Positions 38,562-48,371 of a stretch of DNA of 64,000 bases are shown one piece after another. Each line of letters begins with the position of its first letter. Position 1 is the stretch's first letter. The notes beneath the pieces were generated by a model. The model was not told the DNA's origin, did no database searches, and saw nothing but the letters and a program-made list of their open reading frames with translations. The position numbers were made by a program, and so were the translations under genes. The stretch is from Alphaproteobacteria bacterium. GTDB taxonomy: Bacteria > Pseudomonadota > Alphaproteobacteria > Micavibrionales > Micavibrionaceae. The DNA is taken from contig JAJRSA010000032.1 in NCBI GenBank assembly GCA_024279035.1, positions 1-64,000 on the forward strand, given 5' to 3'.

Positions 38562-39679
38562 CAGTGTCTCAAAAAGAACGTTTGGCATGGTTAAGACTCT
38601 ATCGCAGTGAGACAGTTGGTCCAATCACTTTCCGTCGTTTAATTGCGCGCTATAAAACCGCTGAAAAATCTCTAGACGCCCTCCCAGAGTTAAGCTCGAG
38701 AGGTGGACGAAAAGAGGGCGTTCGTCTTTGTTCAGAGTCTGAGGCACACAAAGAAATTGAAGCGATTCAAAAGTTGGGGGGACGTTTTTGTTTATCGTGT
38801 GATGAAGATTATCCCTCTGATTTAGCTGCTATCGAAGATGCTCCAGCCGTTTTAACCTGTGTAGGGCAAGGAAACATTCAACAAGACAAACCCATTATAG
38901 GCATTGTTGGGGCACGAAATGCCTCACTCAATGGACGTCGTTTTACTGAAAAACTAGCCAAAGAATTAAGTGCCCATGAGATCATAATTGTCTCAGGCCT
39001 AGCCCGTGGGATCGATACGGCCGCGCATAAAGGAAGTTTAAAGGCAGGCACATGGGCTGTTGTGGCAGGAGGCGTAGATGTCATCTATCCACAAGAAAAT
39101 GCAAAGCTTTATGAAGAAATTAAAGAACAAGGTCTGATTCTCTCTGAAAATAAAATTGGAACACAGCCCACAGCGCGCCATTTTCCACGACGTAATCGTA
39201 TTGTTTCAGGACTGTCAAAAGGGCTTGCTGTTGTGGAAGCAAGTATGCGCTCTGGCTCATTAATTACAGCGCGCCTTGCCGCAGAGCAGGGGCGAGATGT
39301 TTTTGCCGTTCCTGGATTTCCTGGAGATCCTCGCGCATCAGGCGTGAATAAGCTTTTAAAAGATGGAGCTATCCTTCTTGAAAACGCACAAGACATTCTA
39401 GATCAATTGGCGCATCCAAGGCTTATTGAGCCATGCCTCTTTGATCAATTAGGCGCGCAAGAAGAGTTTGAACCAGAGGAAAGTAAGGTGCTTGAAATTG
39501 ATCATGAAAAAGTGATTTCTTTCTTATCTCATGTGCCAACGCCTATTGACGAACTCGTCAGAGCATGTCATGTGAGCGTGTCGGGCGTGCAATCTGTCCT
39601 TTTGGATTTGGAGATTGCAGGGCGTCTACAGAGATTACCGGGAAACCGTGTCGGATTAGTCAATAAAGGGGAGTCATAG
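38558..39679 (+). CDS. dprA: DNA-processing protein DprA
   Basis: DprA protects incoming single-stranded DNA and loads RecA in transformation. The 373-residue protein has an N-terminal helical module, the Rossmann-like core (IIGIVGARNASLNGRRF, IVSGLARGIDTAAHKGSL, HFPRRNRIVSGLS) and a C-terminal winged helix (SFLSHVPTPIDELVRACHVS). Length is normal. A type IV-like pilus locus is present in the same window, but no comEC is seen. Confidence 0.96.
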   Translation: MTVSQKERLAWLRLYRSETVGPITFRRLIARYKTAEKSLDALPELSSRGGRKEGVRLCSESEAHKEIEAIQKLGGRFCLSCDEDYPSDLAAIEDAPAVLTCVGQGNIQQDKPIIGIVGARNASLNGRRFTEKLAKELSAHEIIIVSGLARGIDTAAHKGSLKAGTWAVVAGGVDVIYPQENAKLYEEIKEQGLILSENKIGTQPTARHFPRRNRIVSGLSKGLAVVEASMRSGSLITARLAAEQGRDVFAVPGFPGDPRASGVNKLLKDGAILLENAQDILDQLAHPRLIEPCLFDQLGAQEEFEPEESKVLEIDHEKVISFLSHVPTPIDELVRACHVSVSGVQSVLLDLEIAGRLQRLPGNRVGLVNKGES

Positions 39680-39682
39680 ACT

Positions 39683-42109
39683 GTGAGTGCATCAAATGTA
39701 GTGATTGTTGAATCACCAGCGAAAGCCAAAACCATCAATAAATACCTAGGAAAAGACTATATTGTCTTGGCTTCTATGGGACATGTGAGGGATCTCCCGT
39801 CTAAAAATGGATCTGTTGACCCTGAGCATGAATTTGAGATGAAGTGGGAAGTTAGCGCGCGTGGTAAAAAAACCATGAAAGAAATCTCAGATGCCGTCAA
39901 GGGCGCGCAAACCCTTTATCTCGCAATGGACCCTGATAGAGAAGGAGAGGCCATTGCATGGCATATTCAAGAGCTTTTGGAGAAGAAAAAGCTCTTGAAA
40001 GACAAGAAGGTTCAACGTGTGGCCTTTAATCAGATTACAAAAACAGCGGTCAATGAAGCCTTTGCGCAAGCGCGTCAAGTCGATATTCCTCTTGTTGAGG
40101 CCTATTTGGCACGTCGGGCTTTGGATTATCTGGTGGGATTTAATCTCTCCCCTGTCTTATGGCGTAAATTGCCAGGGTCAAAATCAGCAGGACGTGTTCA
40201 ATCTGTGGCATTACGCCTGATTTGTGAGCGTGAATCCGAGATAGAAAAATTCATTGAAGATGAATATTGGTCGATTGAAGTGCAGTTGCAAACCTCAGCA
40301 GGCGCACCTTTCATGGCACGTTTAACCTATTTAGCAGGGAATAAGCTTGGAAAGCTTGATATTGGAACAGAAGTGGATGCGAAAGCGGCGGTTGAGCGTA
40401 TTTTAAACAAAGACCTCTGTGTGCAGTCTGTGATAAAAAAGCAGGTTCAGAGAAAACCATATGCACCTTTTATCACCTCAACGCTCCAACAAGAAGCCTC
40501 TCGGAAGCTAAGATTCTCTGCCAGTCAGACCATGCGTGTCGCACAACAACTCTATGAAGGGTTTAATCTTGGAGGGGAAACAGTCGGTCTCATTACCTAT
40601 ATGAGAACAGACGGAATCACCCTCGCTGGGGAAGCAATTGCTCAAGCGCGTGACGTGATTCAAAAAGATTTTGGCGACAAATACCTCCCGAGCTCTCCGC
40701 GCGCCTACAAGAGTAAAGCCAAAAATGCCCAAGAGGCGCATGAAGCAATCCGTCCAACGGATATGAATAAATCGCCAAAGTCTGTGCGTCAGTATCTCGA
40801 TGAGAACCAATTTAAACTCTATGATTTGATTTGGAAGCGAACGATTGCATGCCAGATGGAAAATGCCGTCATGGATCAAGTGAGTGCAGATATGTCGGAC
40901 GGGACAGATGATGTGGTTCTGCGCGCGACAGTATCTGTTGTTGCCTTTGATGGCTTTCTAACGCTTTACAAAGAAGATAGTGATGATGGGAAAAGCGAGA
41001 GTGACGCAGATCGTCGTCTCCCTCCTTTGATCGAAAAAGACCCTTTAAAAACCCTTTCTGTGACCCCAAACCAACATTTCACGCAAGCGCCCCCTCGGTA
41101 TACTGAGGCGTCATTGGTGAAGATTATGGAGGAGAAGGGTATTGGCCGTCCTTCGACTTACGCGTCAATTTTACAAGTCCTGCGAGACAGAAATTATGTA
41201 AAAATGGATGCGCGTCGTTTTTTCCCTGAAGATCGAGGACGCATTGTAACAGAATTTTTAAAACGCTTTTTTGAGAAATATGTCGATTATGATTTCACGG
41301 CCAATATGGAAGAGCAACTTGATGCTATTACAGAAGGTCAGGTGCAATGGAAAGACACCTTGAGTTTATTTTGGGTTGATTTCAAGAAAGCAGTGGATGA
41401 AACCAAGGAGCTCCGTATTACAGAGGTGATCGACCATTTGAATGAAGCGCTTGCTGCTCATTTCTTTCCTGTCACAAAAGAGAGCCCTAAGCCTCGAAAA
41501 TGCCCCTCCTGTGACACGGGAAAGCTTTCTTTAAAGCTCTCAAAAAATGGGGCTTTCATCGGATGTGAGAATTATCCAGAGTGTAAAGAGGCACGTCCTT
41601 TGGCTATTCAAGATGGAACAGAGCCTGTGCGTGTGGAACCTGCTGATCTTGGGTTTCACCCAGATACAAAACGTGCTGTATTTCTGAAATTAGGACCGTA
41701 TGGGCCTTACGTTGAGATGGTGCCAGAGGAGGGAGGCAAGGATAAACCAAAGCGCCAAGGCCTTCCCAAAGGCATGGAGATGGATGACGTGACCTTAGAT
41801 GAAGCCGTATCGCTTCTCTCACTCCCGCGTGACGTAGGCATTCATCCTGAAACACAAAAAATGATCCAAGCGGGGGTTGGGCGTTTTGGCCCATTTGTTA
41901 AGCATAATAATGTGTTTGTCTCTATTCCGAAAGCAGAGGGTGATATTGTGTTGACCATTGGTGTGAACCGCGCCGTTGACCTGATTGCAGCGCACGCCGA
42001 GAAAAAAGCGGCGAAGGAAGCTGCGGGTGGAGGGGCTAAAAAAACAGCCCCTAAAAAGAAGGCCGCAAAGAAGAAAACACGTAAAACACCTGTAAAGAAA
42101 AAAGTATAA
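39683..42109 (+). CDS. topA: DNA topoisomerase I
   Basis: Type IA topoisomerase that relaxes negative supercoils. GTG start at 39683, three bases after dprA. Toprim motifs VIVESPAKAKTINKYLG and MDPDREGEAIAWHI are followed by the active tyrosine in GLITYMRTDG (near residue 310). A single four-Cys zinc ribbon (CPSCDTGKLSLKL to CENYPEC) lies near 600, then C-terminal repeats and a Lys-rich tail. At 808 residues it is of ordinary alphaproteobacterial size. Confidence 0.97.
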   Translation: MSASNVVIVESPAKAKTINKYLGKDYIVLASMGHVRDLPSKNGSVDPEHEFEMKWEVSARGKKTMKEISDAVKGAQTLYLAMDPDREGEAIAWHIQELLEKKKLLKDKKVQRVAFNQITKTAVNEAFAQARQVDIPLVEAYLARRALDYLVGFNLSPVLWRKLPGSKSAGRVQSVALRLICERESEIEKFIEDEYWSIEVQLQTSAGAPFMARLTYLAGNKLGKLDIGTEVDAKAAVERILNKDLCVQSVIKKQVQRKPYAPFITSTLQQEASRKLRFSASQTMRVAQQLYEGFNLGGETVGLITYMRTDGITLAGEAIAQARDVIQKDFGDKYLPSSPRAYKSKAKNAQEAHEAIRPTDMNKSPKSVRQYLDENQFKLYDLIWKRTIACQMENAVMDQVSADMSDGTDDVVLRATVSVVAFDGFLTLYKEDSDDGKSESDADRRLPPLIEKDPLKTLSVTPNQHFTQAPPRYTEASLVKIMEEKGIGRPSTYASILQVLRDRNYVKMDARRFFPEDRGRIVTEFLKRFFEKYVDYDFTANMEEQLDAITEGQVQWKDTLSLFWVDFKKAVDETKELRITEVIDHLNEALAAHFFPVTKESPKPRKCPSCDTGKLSLKLSKNGAFIGCENYPECKEARPLAIQDGTEPVRVEPADLGFHPDTKRAVFLKLGPYGPYVEMVPEEGGKDKPKRQGLPKGMEMDDVTLDEAVSLLSLPRDVGIHPETQKMIQAGVGRFGPFVKHNNVFVSIPKAEGDIVLTIGVNRAVDLIAAHAEKKAAKEAAGGGAKKTAPKKKAAKKKTRKTPVKKKV

Positions 42110-44358
42110 TGGAGAGATTGCCCTCTCGCGAAGAGCTTCTTGAGTATATCAAAGCCATCAAAGACCCTGTGTCTAAGCGTGAACTTGTCAAAGCATTTGG
42201 GGTCAAGGGGGACGATCGCCGTTCGTTCAAATCCTTGTTATCTCAGCTTGAAAAAGCGGGTCAAGTTGTGCGTCAACCGGGACAAATTTATAGCATTCCA
42301 GAGGGCCTTCCGCCCGTTACACTCATTGAAGTCACACACATAACATCAGATGGAGATGTTATGGCACGCCTTACACAAGAAGAAGGTGACGAGAAGGATG
42401 CTGAGGGACACCACATAGAAGTCTTCCATGACCCTAAAAAGGGGAAATCGTTGGCTGTTGGAGATCGTGCGCTTGTCCGCCTCACAAAAGAGGGAGAGGG
42501 AGGATATACAGCGCGTATTATTAAGAAAATTGACAAAACTTCTTCGAGGCAAGTCATGGGGCTTGTTGTACGACAGGCCAAAAATTGTATCCTTCGTCCG
42601 ACCAGCAAAAAATCCCGTTATGATTTTGATATTCATCAAACAGATTTAAACGGGGCAAAAGATGGAGATCTGGTGACCGCGGATGTTCTCCCTTCACGAG
42701 GCTTAAAGAATAAGCGCGTTAAGGTTTCTAAAATTATTGGTCATGAGAATGACCCTCACTCTATTTCCCTGATTTCTCTCTATGAGAAAGATCTCCGTGT
42801 TGATTTCTCAGAAGAAGTTTTGTTGGAAGCAGATGGGTTAAAAGTTCCACCTTTGAAAGATCGGGAAGACCTTCGCGCCTTGCCCCTTGTGACCATAGAC
42901 GGGGCAGATGCCCGTGACTTTGATGACGCGGTGTTCGCTGAGTCTGATGGGCAAGGAGGTTTTCACCTGATTGTAGCCATTGCCGATGTGGCACACTATG
43001 TGCGTTTTGGAAGTGCCTTAGACAAAGAGGCCTGGACTCGTGGGAACTCAACGTACTTCCCTGACCGTGTTTTGCCGATGTTGCCTGAGGCCATCTCCAA
43101 TAATCTTTGCTCTCTCATGCCTCAGGTAGAGCGCGCCTGTTTAGCGGTTCACATGTGGGTGGATGCACACGGGCTCTTACAGCGTCAAAAATTTGTACGG
43201 GCTCTTATGAAGTCTAAGGCACGTCTTACTTACGAGCAAGTTCAAGCGGCACAGGAAGGGCAGAGAGACGATGTAACCGATACTTTAATGGAGGATGTTA
43301 TTGATCCTTTGTACGATGTCTATAAAATTTTGAGCAAAGCGCGTCAAAAAAGAGGAGCCCTTGACCTCGATATGCCTGAGCGTCAAATTTTAATTGATGA
43401 GAAAGGCGTCATGACAGGCGTGATCCCGCGTACACGGTTGGACAGTCACAAATTAATTGAAGAATTCATGGTTTTGGCCAATGTTGCGGCGGCCTCTGCC
43501 TTAGAAGCCAAGAATGCGCCGTGTCTTTATCGCGTGCATGATTGCCCCTCTGCGGAGCGTCTGGACGGTGCACGAAGCTTTTTGGACAGCTTTGGTTTTA
43601 CCTTGCCCAGTGGTGTGGCAAAACCTGCACAGCTCAATCATCTCCTGACCAAGGCGAAGGGGCATGAATATTCACATTTGATCAGTGAAACTATTTTGAG
43701 GACGCAGTCCCAAGCTATTTACCACCCAGAAAATATTGGACATTTTGGGTTGGCACTTGAAAAATATGCTCATTTTACCTCCCCCATACGTCGGTATGCA
43801 GATTTAATTGTGCATAGAAGTTTGATTAAAGCCTATCATTTGGGAGAAGGGGGACTTGAAGATGGAGATGTTGCGCGCATTGCAGAAACATCCGAGCATA
43901 TCTCGACCACAGAACGTACCTCTTCAGACGCAGAAAGAAGCTCTATGGATCGCTTTACGGCCTCTTACCTTGAAAGTAAAATAGGGGCACAATTTACAGG
44001 TACAATCAGTGGTGTTGCAAAATTTGGACTCTTTGTACGATTGAGTGAAACAGGTGCAGATGGCCTTATTCCTGTGAGGACACTTCCCAATGATTTTTAT
44101 GTTCATGATGAAGAGGAACACGCATTAATTGGACGTAAACGTAGGGCTGTTTTCCGTTTGGGAGCGCCTGTCACAGTCTCTGTGCGTGAAGCAAATATGA
44201 TGACAGGAGGTACAATTTTTGAACTGATTGGCCACGAAAAAGGCGCAGATATCCCTGGGTTTAAAAGCAAAAAGAAACGCTCTTCTTCGTCTTCCAAAAA
44301 GAAAACAAAGGGCGATAAAAAATTCTCCTACAAGAAAAAGCCAAAAAGAAGGCATTAG
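42109..44358 (+). CDS. rnr: Ribonuclease R
   Basis: A 749-residue processive 3'-5' exoribonuclease. An N-terminal winged helix is followed by OB cold-shock domains, the RNB catalytic domain (TIDGADARDFDDAVFAE with the metal-binding aspartates; YAHFTSPIRRYADLIVHR) and an S1 domain (FTGTISGVAKFGLFVRLSETG). The tail is Lys/Ser-rich. Its ATG overlaps the topA stop by one base. rpmG follows, a conserved order in alphaproteobacteria. Confidence 0.97.
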   Translation: MERLPSREELLEYIKAIKDPVSKRELVKAFGVKGDDRRSFKSLLSQLEKAGQVVRQPGQIYSIPEGLPPVTLIEVTHITSDGDVMARLTQEEGDEKDAEGHHIEVFHDPKKGKSLAVGDRALVRLTKEGEGGYTARIIKKIDKTSSRQVMGLVVRQAKNCILRPTSKKSRYDFDIHQTDLNGAKDGDLVTADVLPSRGLKNKRVKVSKIIGHENDPHSISLISLYEKDLRVDFSEEVLLEADGLKVPPLKDREDLRALPLVTIDGADARDFDDAVFAESDGQGGFHLIVAIADVAHYVRFGSALDKEAWTRGNSTYFPDRVLPMLPEAISNNLCSLMPQVERACLAVHMWVDAHGLLQRQKFVRALMKSKARLTYEQVQAAQEGQRDDVTDTLMEDVIDPLYDVYKILSKARQKRGALDLDMPERQILIDEKGVMTGVIPRTRLDSHKLIEEFMVLANVAAASALEAKNAPCLYRVHDCPSAERLDGARSFLDSFGFTLPSGVAKPAQLNHLLTKAKGHEYSHLISETILRTQSQAIYHPENIGHFGLALEKYAHFTSPIRRYADLIVHRSLIKAYHLGEGGLEDGDVARIAETSEHISTTERTSSDAERSSMDRFTASYLESKIGAQFTGTISGVAKFGLFVRLSETGADGLIPVRTLPNDFYVHDEEEHALIGRKRRAVFRLGAPVTVSVREANMMTGGTIFELIGHEKGADIPGFKSKKKRSSSSSKKKTKGDKKFSYKKKPKRRH

Positions 44359-44373
44359 ATGCCACTCTTTCCC

Positions 44374-44401
44374 TTGACATTGCCTCAAAAAAAGGTATTT
44401 T
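44374..44401 (+). promoter_or_regulatory. Promoter for rpmG
   Basis: A perfect -35 TTGACA (44374-44379) and TATTTT (44396-44401) are spaced by 16 bases. The predicted transcript starts about 40 bases ahead of the rpmG ATG, so the ribosomal gene can be expressed apart from rnr. Confidence 0.65.
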
Positions 44402-44447
44402 CTGGCTTTCATTCTTCAAGAATATATTAGAATAAAGGGTTAGAGCC

Positions 44448-44675
44448 ATGGCTAAAAAAGGTCCAGTTACAAAAATTCGTCTCGTGAGTACAGGTTTAAA
44501 TGCCAAAGGTGCTCCAACAGGATACACATATTATGTGTCTAAAAACCCACGAAATATCACAGAAAAAATGAAATTCAGCAAGTATGATCCGCGTGCGATT
44601 AATCCTGAAACAAAAAAATTAGGGTGCCACGTTCTTTTCGAAGAAAAGAAAATGCCTCCGCATAAGAAAAACTAG
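44448..44675 (+). CDS. rpmG: 50S ribosomal protein L33, enlarged
   Basis: The 75-residue basic protein keeps the L33 pattern (KIRLVSTG, YYVSKNPRNITEKMKFSKYDP) but is about 20 residues longer than the usual 55. Extra residues sit after LVSTG (LNAKGAPTG) and after YDP (RAINPETKKLGCH), and the C-terminus is extended (EEKKMPPHKKN). The CxxC zinc pairs of zinc-binding L33 are absent; one cysteine is present. It is flanked by its own promoter and terminator. Confidence 0.9.
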   Translation: MAKKGPVTKIRLVSTGLNAKGAPTGYTYYVSKNPRNITEKMKFSKYDPRAINPETKKLGCHVLFEEKKMPPHKKN

Positions 44676-44703
44676 ACTCTCTCTATTTAAAGAGATGAAG
44701 AAA

Positions 44704-44727
44704 AGCCTCCAGATTGGAGGTTTTTTT
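44704..44727 (+). terminator. Rho-independent terminator after rpmG
   Basis: CCTCC-AGATT-GGAGG followed by seven T, about 30 bases after the rpmG stop. Short but with a clear T-run. Confidence 0.8.
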
Positions 44728-44818
44728 ATGTTTATTATAATGTACATAGATTTTTAACTAAATATGTGTATCCTTAATGAGAATGATGCGTTTCTGAAAA
44801 TAAAAAAGGGAAATATTG

Positions 44819-45238
44819 ATGGAACTATTTGAATTATTACTGATACCTAGTATCCTATGCGCTCTGACAGCTTTTGCGTTTGGATTTGTGTGGTATCACC
44901 CAAAAGTTATGGGGGATAAATGGTGTGAATCACGTCAAAAAGATGCAGGAGAGAGACGGCGCCATACGTCCACCATTCCTTTTTCTTTAAGTTTTATGCT
45001 ATGGTTAATCGCAGGCTTTTTTTATTCTTTCATTGCCATGACCTTTGACATAGGGCTATTCCATGATTTGATTGCACTTTCTTGTTTGTTATGGGTTGGA
45101 TTTGCAATGCCACCTATTCTTATGGGATCTTTTTATACAGGATACCCCTTTCGTGCAGCTGCTATAGATAGTGCGTATCAGTTAGCAGGATATTACTTGT
45201 TTGCTGTTATGTATTTTATATCTGTTAGCGTATTTTAA
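44819..45238 (+). CDS. DUF1761-type membrane protein
   Basis: A 139-residue protein with four membrane segments. The first ends in FGFVWYHPKVMGDKW, the pattern of the DUF1761 family, whose role is unknown. Later segments include WVGFAMPPILMGSFYTG. It stands alone between rpmG and the amidase gene; start at the ATG after an AGGGA motif. Confidence 0.7.
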   Translation: MELFELLLIPSILCALTAFAFGFVWYHPKVMGDKWCESRQKDAGERRRHTSTIPFSLSFMLWLIAGFFYSFIAMTFDIGLFHDLIALSCLLWVGFAMPPILMGSFYTGYPFRAAAIDSAYQLAGYYLFAVMYFISVSVF

Positions 45239-45335
45239 ATTGTGTTTATTCTTTGAGTCTAGCTTGGATGTAATATTTTTGTATACATTTCCCCTACATT
45301 TTTCTTGTCGTCAGCTCTAGTCAGTATGAAGTGAT

Positions 45336-46040
45336 ATGGATATTATTAAGACATTATCACCCCATTATAACCTGCGTGATAAGGGGGTTGATCCTTGTAT
45401 TATAGTTCTCCATTACACGGGGACTCTTGCCGCCAAAGAGGCTGCGGATACTTATCTAGATGTGACGTCTAACCTCAGTCCGCACTATATGGTTGATGTG
45501 GGAGGACAAGTTGTACAGTTTGTAGAGGAAAAACATAGAGCGTGGCATGCAGGGCACTCCTATTGGCGAGGGAGCGAGGATGTTAATTCTTTATCTATCG
45601 GTATTGAAATTGTAAATGGAGGGCATGATCAAGATCTTCCTTCTTTTCCTACTCTTCAAATAGACGCTGTTATAAAGCTATGTCATGAAATCATGGGTCG
45701 ATATCAGATAGATCCTTTAAATGTAGTCGGACATTCCGACGTTGCGCCAGGTCGAAAGCTTGATCCTGGCGAATTATTTCCATGGGAACTGCTGTCCAAA
45801 AAAGGTGTTGGGTTTTGGCCTGTACCTTTGCCAGAAGATTTTGCGTGTAATTTGGGAGTTAGAACGGGTCTTTTACAGCTGGGATACACGCAAACCTGTG
45901 AAGACATTGTGTTGGTTAGAGAATTCCAACGCCATTTTGAGCCAGAATTATTTGAAAAAAACAAGCAAGGGCAAGTTTCTGAGCGCACTCATGCCTTAAT
46001 TGCATGTCTGTTGCGAGAAAAGAATAGAAAAACTGTTTAA
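45336..46040 (+). CDS. N-acetylmuramoyl-L-alanine amidase, AmpD/AmiD type
   Basis: A 234-residue zinc amidase that cuts the bond between muramic acid and L-alanine. Zinc and catalytic positions are visible: His in VLHYTGT, HAGHSYWRG, IGIEIVNGG, and VGHSDVAPGRKLDPGELFPW. The C-terminal 75 residues look like a peptidoglycan-binding helical domain (VREFQRHFEPELF). No signal peptide is seen, so it probably recycles anhydro-muropeptides in the cytoplasm as AmpD does. Confidence 0.9.
   Translation: MDIIKTLSPHYNLRDKGVDPCIIVLHYTGTLAAKEAADTYLDVTSNLSPHYMVDVGGQVVQFVEEKHRAWHAGHSYWRGSEDVNSLSIGIEIVNGGHDQDLPSFPTLQIDAVIKLCHEIMGRYQIDPLNVVGHSDVAPGRKLDPGELFPWELLSKKGVGFWPVPLPEDFACNLGVRTGLLQLGYTQTCEDIVLVREFQRHFEPELFEKNKQGQVSERTHALIACLLREKNRKTV
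46011..46039 (+). promoter_or_regulatory. Possible promoter for the RNase P RNA gene
   Basis: TTGCGA (46011-46016) and TGTTTA (46034-46039) with a 17-base spacer end about 20 bases before the RNA. The -10 is weak. It overlaps the last codons of the amidase gene. Confidence 0.35.
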
Positions 46041-46060
46041 ATTTTGCCATAGTACGTCTA

Positions 46061-46397
<337 letters not shown>

Positions 46398-46468
46398 TAC
46401 TTTTTTACTGAGGGTATATATGTTTTCTGTGAATGAAAACGTATAAAGAGCCTAATGTGAATTGACGT

Positions 46469-46493
46469 CCCATGCTTTCCCATGATATCCCAT
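46469..46493 (-). promoter_or_regulatory. MraZ operator: three ATGGG boxes at 10-bp spacing
   Basis: CCCAT occurs at 46469, 46479 and 46489, exactly ten bases apart; on the minus strand these are ATGGG-N5-ATGGG-N5-ATGGG. MraZ proteins bind direct (T/G)GGG boxes with five-base spacers upstream of their own operon. TTGACG (46462-46467) with an extended TGA-TATCCC (46483-46491) would place the boxes over the promoter. The mraZ ATG follows about 70 bases later. Confidence 0.75.
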
Positions 46494-46560
46494 ATATATC
46501 CACTGTGCTTTTTGTGCACTGGTTTCTTGTGTTTTACTCTGTCATTTTGGGAAGATTTCA

Positions 46561-47010
46561 ATGTCGCTGTTTTTGTCAACAACGATCAATAAAATTGATA
46601 AAAAGGGACGTGTGTCGATCCCTTCAGGATTTCGCACCTCCTTGACGCAGGGGGCAGTGGTTCTTTTTCGCTCTCCTATCCATGACTGTTTGGAGGGGTT
46701 TGATGTCTCTTTTATGGATGAAATGAGCGCCCGTCTGGATCATTTTGATTTATTCTCTGAGGTGCAAGATGATTTGGCGTTGTCTATCTTTGGAAACTCT
46801 GTGTCTTTGACTCTTGATGAGACGGGGCGTGTGGTGGTACCCACAGCGCTTCTTGGGTTTGCGGGTCTTACGGATCAAGTGGCTTTCGTTGGAATGGGGC
46901 GTAAGTTTCAAGTGTGGGCTCCAGAGGCGCTAGAGAGCAGGAAAATTGAGGCGCGTTCTAATGTGCACGCTCAAAAGCTGACTATCCCTAAGGGGGCTGG
47001 ACATGAATAA
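46561..47010 (+). CDS. mraZ: Transcriptional regulator MraZ
   Basis: A 149-residue protein with two SpoVT/AbrB-like MraZ repeats: TTINKIDKKGRVSIPSGFR and VSLTLDETGRVVVPTALLG. It forms rings that bind repeats ahead of the dcw operon and controls division and wall genes, usually by repression. The matching boxes are at 46469-46493. Its end overlaps rsmH by eight bases. Confidence 0.96.
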   Translation: MSLFLSTTINKIDKKGRVSIPSGFRTSLTQGAVVLFRSPIHDCLEGFDVSFMDEMSARLDHFDLFSEVQDDLALSIFGNSVSLTLDETGRVVVPTALLGFAGLTDQVAFVGMGRKFQVWAPEALESRKIEARSNVHAQKLTIPKGAGHE

Positions 47011-47938
47011 AAGCGCGCCCCATATTCCTGTGATGCTTAAAGAAGTTTGTGCGTATATGAACCCTCGAAAGGGAGGGGTGTATGTTGACGGGACTTTTGG
47101 TGCTGGAGGATATACGCGCGCTTTATTGGATCAGGCTGAGTGTAGGGTCATTGCAATTGATCGAGATCAAACAGCGCTTGATACCGCCCAAAAATGGGCC
47201 AGTGAATATGGTGAACGGCTAAATTTGGTGCATGGAACCTTTGGTGATATCAAAACACATCTTGACGCACTAGGAGTGTCTCACGTGGATGGACTTGTTG
47301 TCGATATTGGGGTGTCTTCAATGCAGATAGATCAGGCTGAGAGGGGTTTTTCATTTCGTTTTGAAGGGGCTCTTGATATGCGCATGGATAGGTCACAGGG
47401 AGAAACAGCCGCTGATGTTGTCAATACACGCAATCAAGAGACATTAGCCAATATTATCTATCAATATGGAGAAGAGCGCCTCTCTCGGCGTATTGCCAAG
47501 GCTATTATTAATAACCGTCCTTTTGAAACAACCCTTCAGTTGGCCAATATTGTGCGCTCTGTTGTTCCTCGCTCTAAAAAAGATGGGATTGATCCTGCGA
47601 CGCGTACATTTCAAGCTCTTCGCATCGCCGTGAATGATGAGTTGGGACAGCTTGAACAGATGTTGCAGGCCTCGCCTGATATATTAAAAGAGGAGGGGCG
47701 TCTTTTGGTGGTCTCTTTCCATTCTCTTGAAGATAAAATTGTGAAGCATTTTATGCGAGGAGAAAAAGTGCAAGTATCCCGTCATGACCCTCTGCCTGAG
47801 GGGTATAAAGATCAAGATCATATACCCCCTTTTACAATACTCTCTAAAAAGGCTATTCGATCGTCTGAAGAAGAAAAGAAAAATAATCCTCGTGCACGCT
47901 CTGCACGTCTTAGAATTGCAGAAAGGAGAGTATTTTAA
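47003..47938 (+). CDS. rsmH: 16S rRNA m4C1402 methyltransferase RsmH (MraW)
   Basis: A 311-residue SAM enzyme that methylates 16S rRNA C1402. SAM motif VDGTFGAGGYTRALL, then AIDRDQTAL, GLVVDIGVSSMQIDQAERGFSF and FHSLEDKIVKHFMRG are all conserved. The C-terminus ends in NPRARSARLRIAER, typical for the family. It sits between mraZ and ftsL as usual. Confidence 0.97.
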   Translation: MNKSAPHIPVMLKEVCAYMNPRKGGVYVDGTFGAGGYTRALLDQAECRVIAIDRDQTALDTAQKWASEYGERLNLVHGTFGDIKTHLDALGVSHVDGLVVDIGVSSMQIDQAERGFSFRFEGALDMRMDRSQGETAADVVNTRNQETLANIIYQYGEERLSRRIAKAIINNRPFETTLQLANIVRSVVPRSKKDGIDPATRTFQALRIAVNDELGQLEQMLQASPDILKEEGRLLVVSFHSLEDKIVKHFMRGEKVQVSRHDPLPEGYKDQDHIPPFTILSKKAIRSSEEEKKNNPRARSARLRIAERRVF

Positions 47939-47939
47939 T

Positions 47940-48371
47940 ATGAAGACGAACCAACTCGTTTTTTGCTTTGCCCTCTTGTTTTCAGTGTTAACTGGGTTTC
48001 TTCTCTTTGTTGTCTCTCAGAGGGTGCAGTCTATAGAGCGGGATATACGTACTGTGGATAAACTTGTGGATAATGAAAAAGAGTCCTTACGTGTGTTGAC
48101 GGCAGAGTGGTATTATTTGAACCGCCCAGACCGCCTTGAGAAAGTCATTTTGGATGCACAAGAGTCCCTTAAAATGAGCAAAGTACGTCCTCTTGATGGG
48201 TCTATTTTTATGTCAGAGAATGTTTTGGATAATAGGGTGATTCCGCACCCTCAAATGAAACCTCTCTATGTCACGCACAAGAAAAAAGAGACTCCTGTTT
48301 TTCAGTATAATAAGAAAGAAAAAAGCTTTGGAGATCTTTTAAATGGTTTGGAGATGGGCAATGGCGAGTAG
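47940..48371 (+). CDS. ftsL: Cell division protein FtsL
   Basis: A 143-residue bitopic protein: one membrane segment (LVFCFALLFSVLTGFLLFVV, about 6-25), then a coiled region (QSIERDIRTVDKLVDNEKES) and the short motif YYLNRPDRLEKV found in alphaproteobacterial FtsL. It acts with FtsB and FtsQ to activate FtsWI. Start at 47940, two bases after rsmH. Sequence conservation of FtsL is low; position gives most of the support. Confidence 0.85.
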   Translation: MKTNQLVFCFALLFSVLTGFLLFVVSQRVQSIERDIRTVDKLVDNEKESLRVLTAEWYYLNRPDRLEKVILDAQESLKMSKVRPLDGSIFMSENVLDNRVIPHPQMKPLYVTHKKKETPVFQYNKKEKSFGDLLNGLEMGNGE

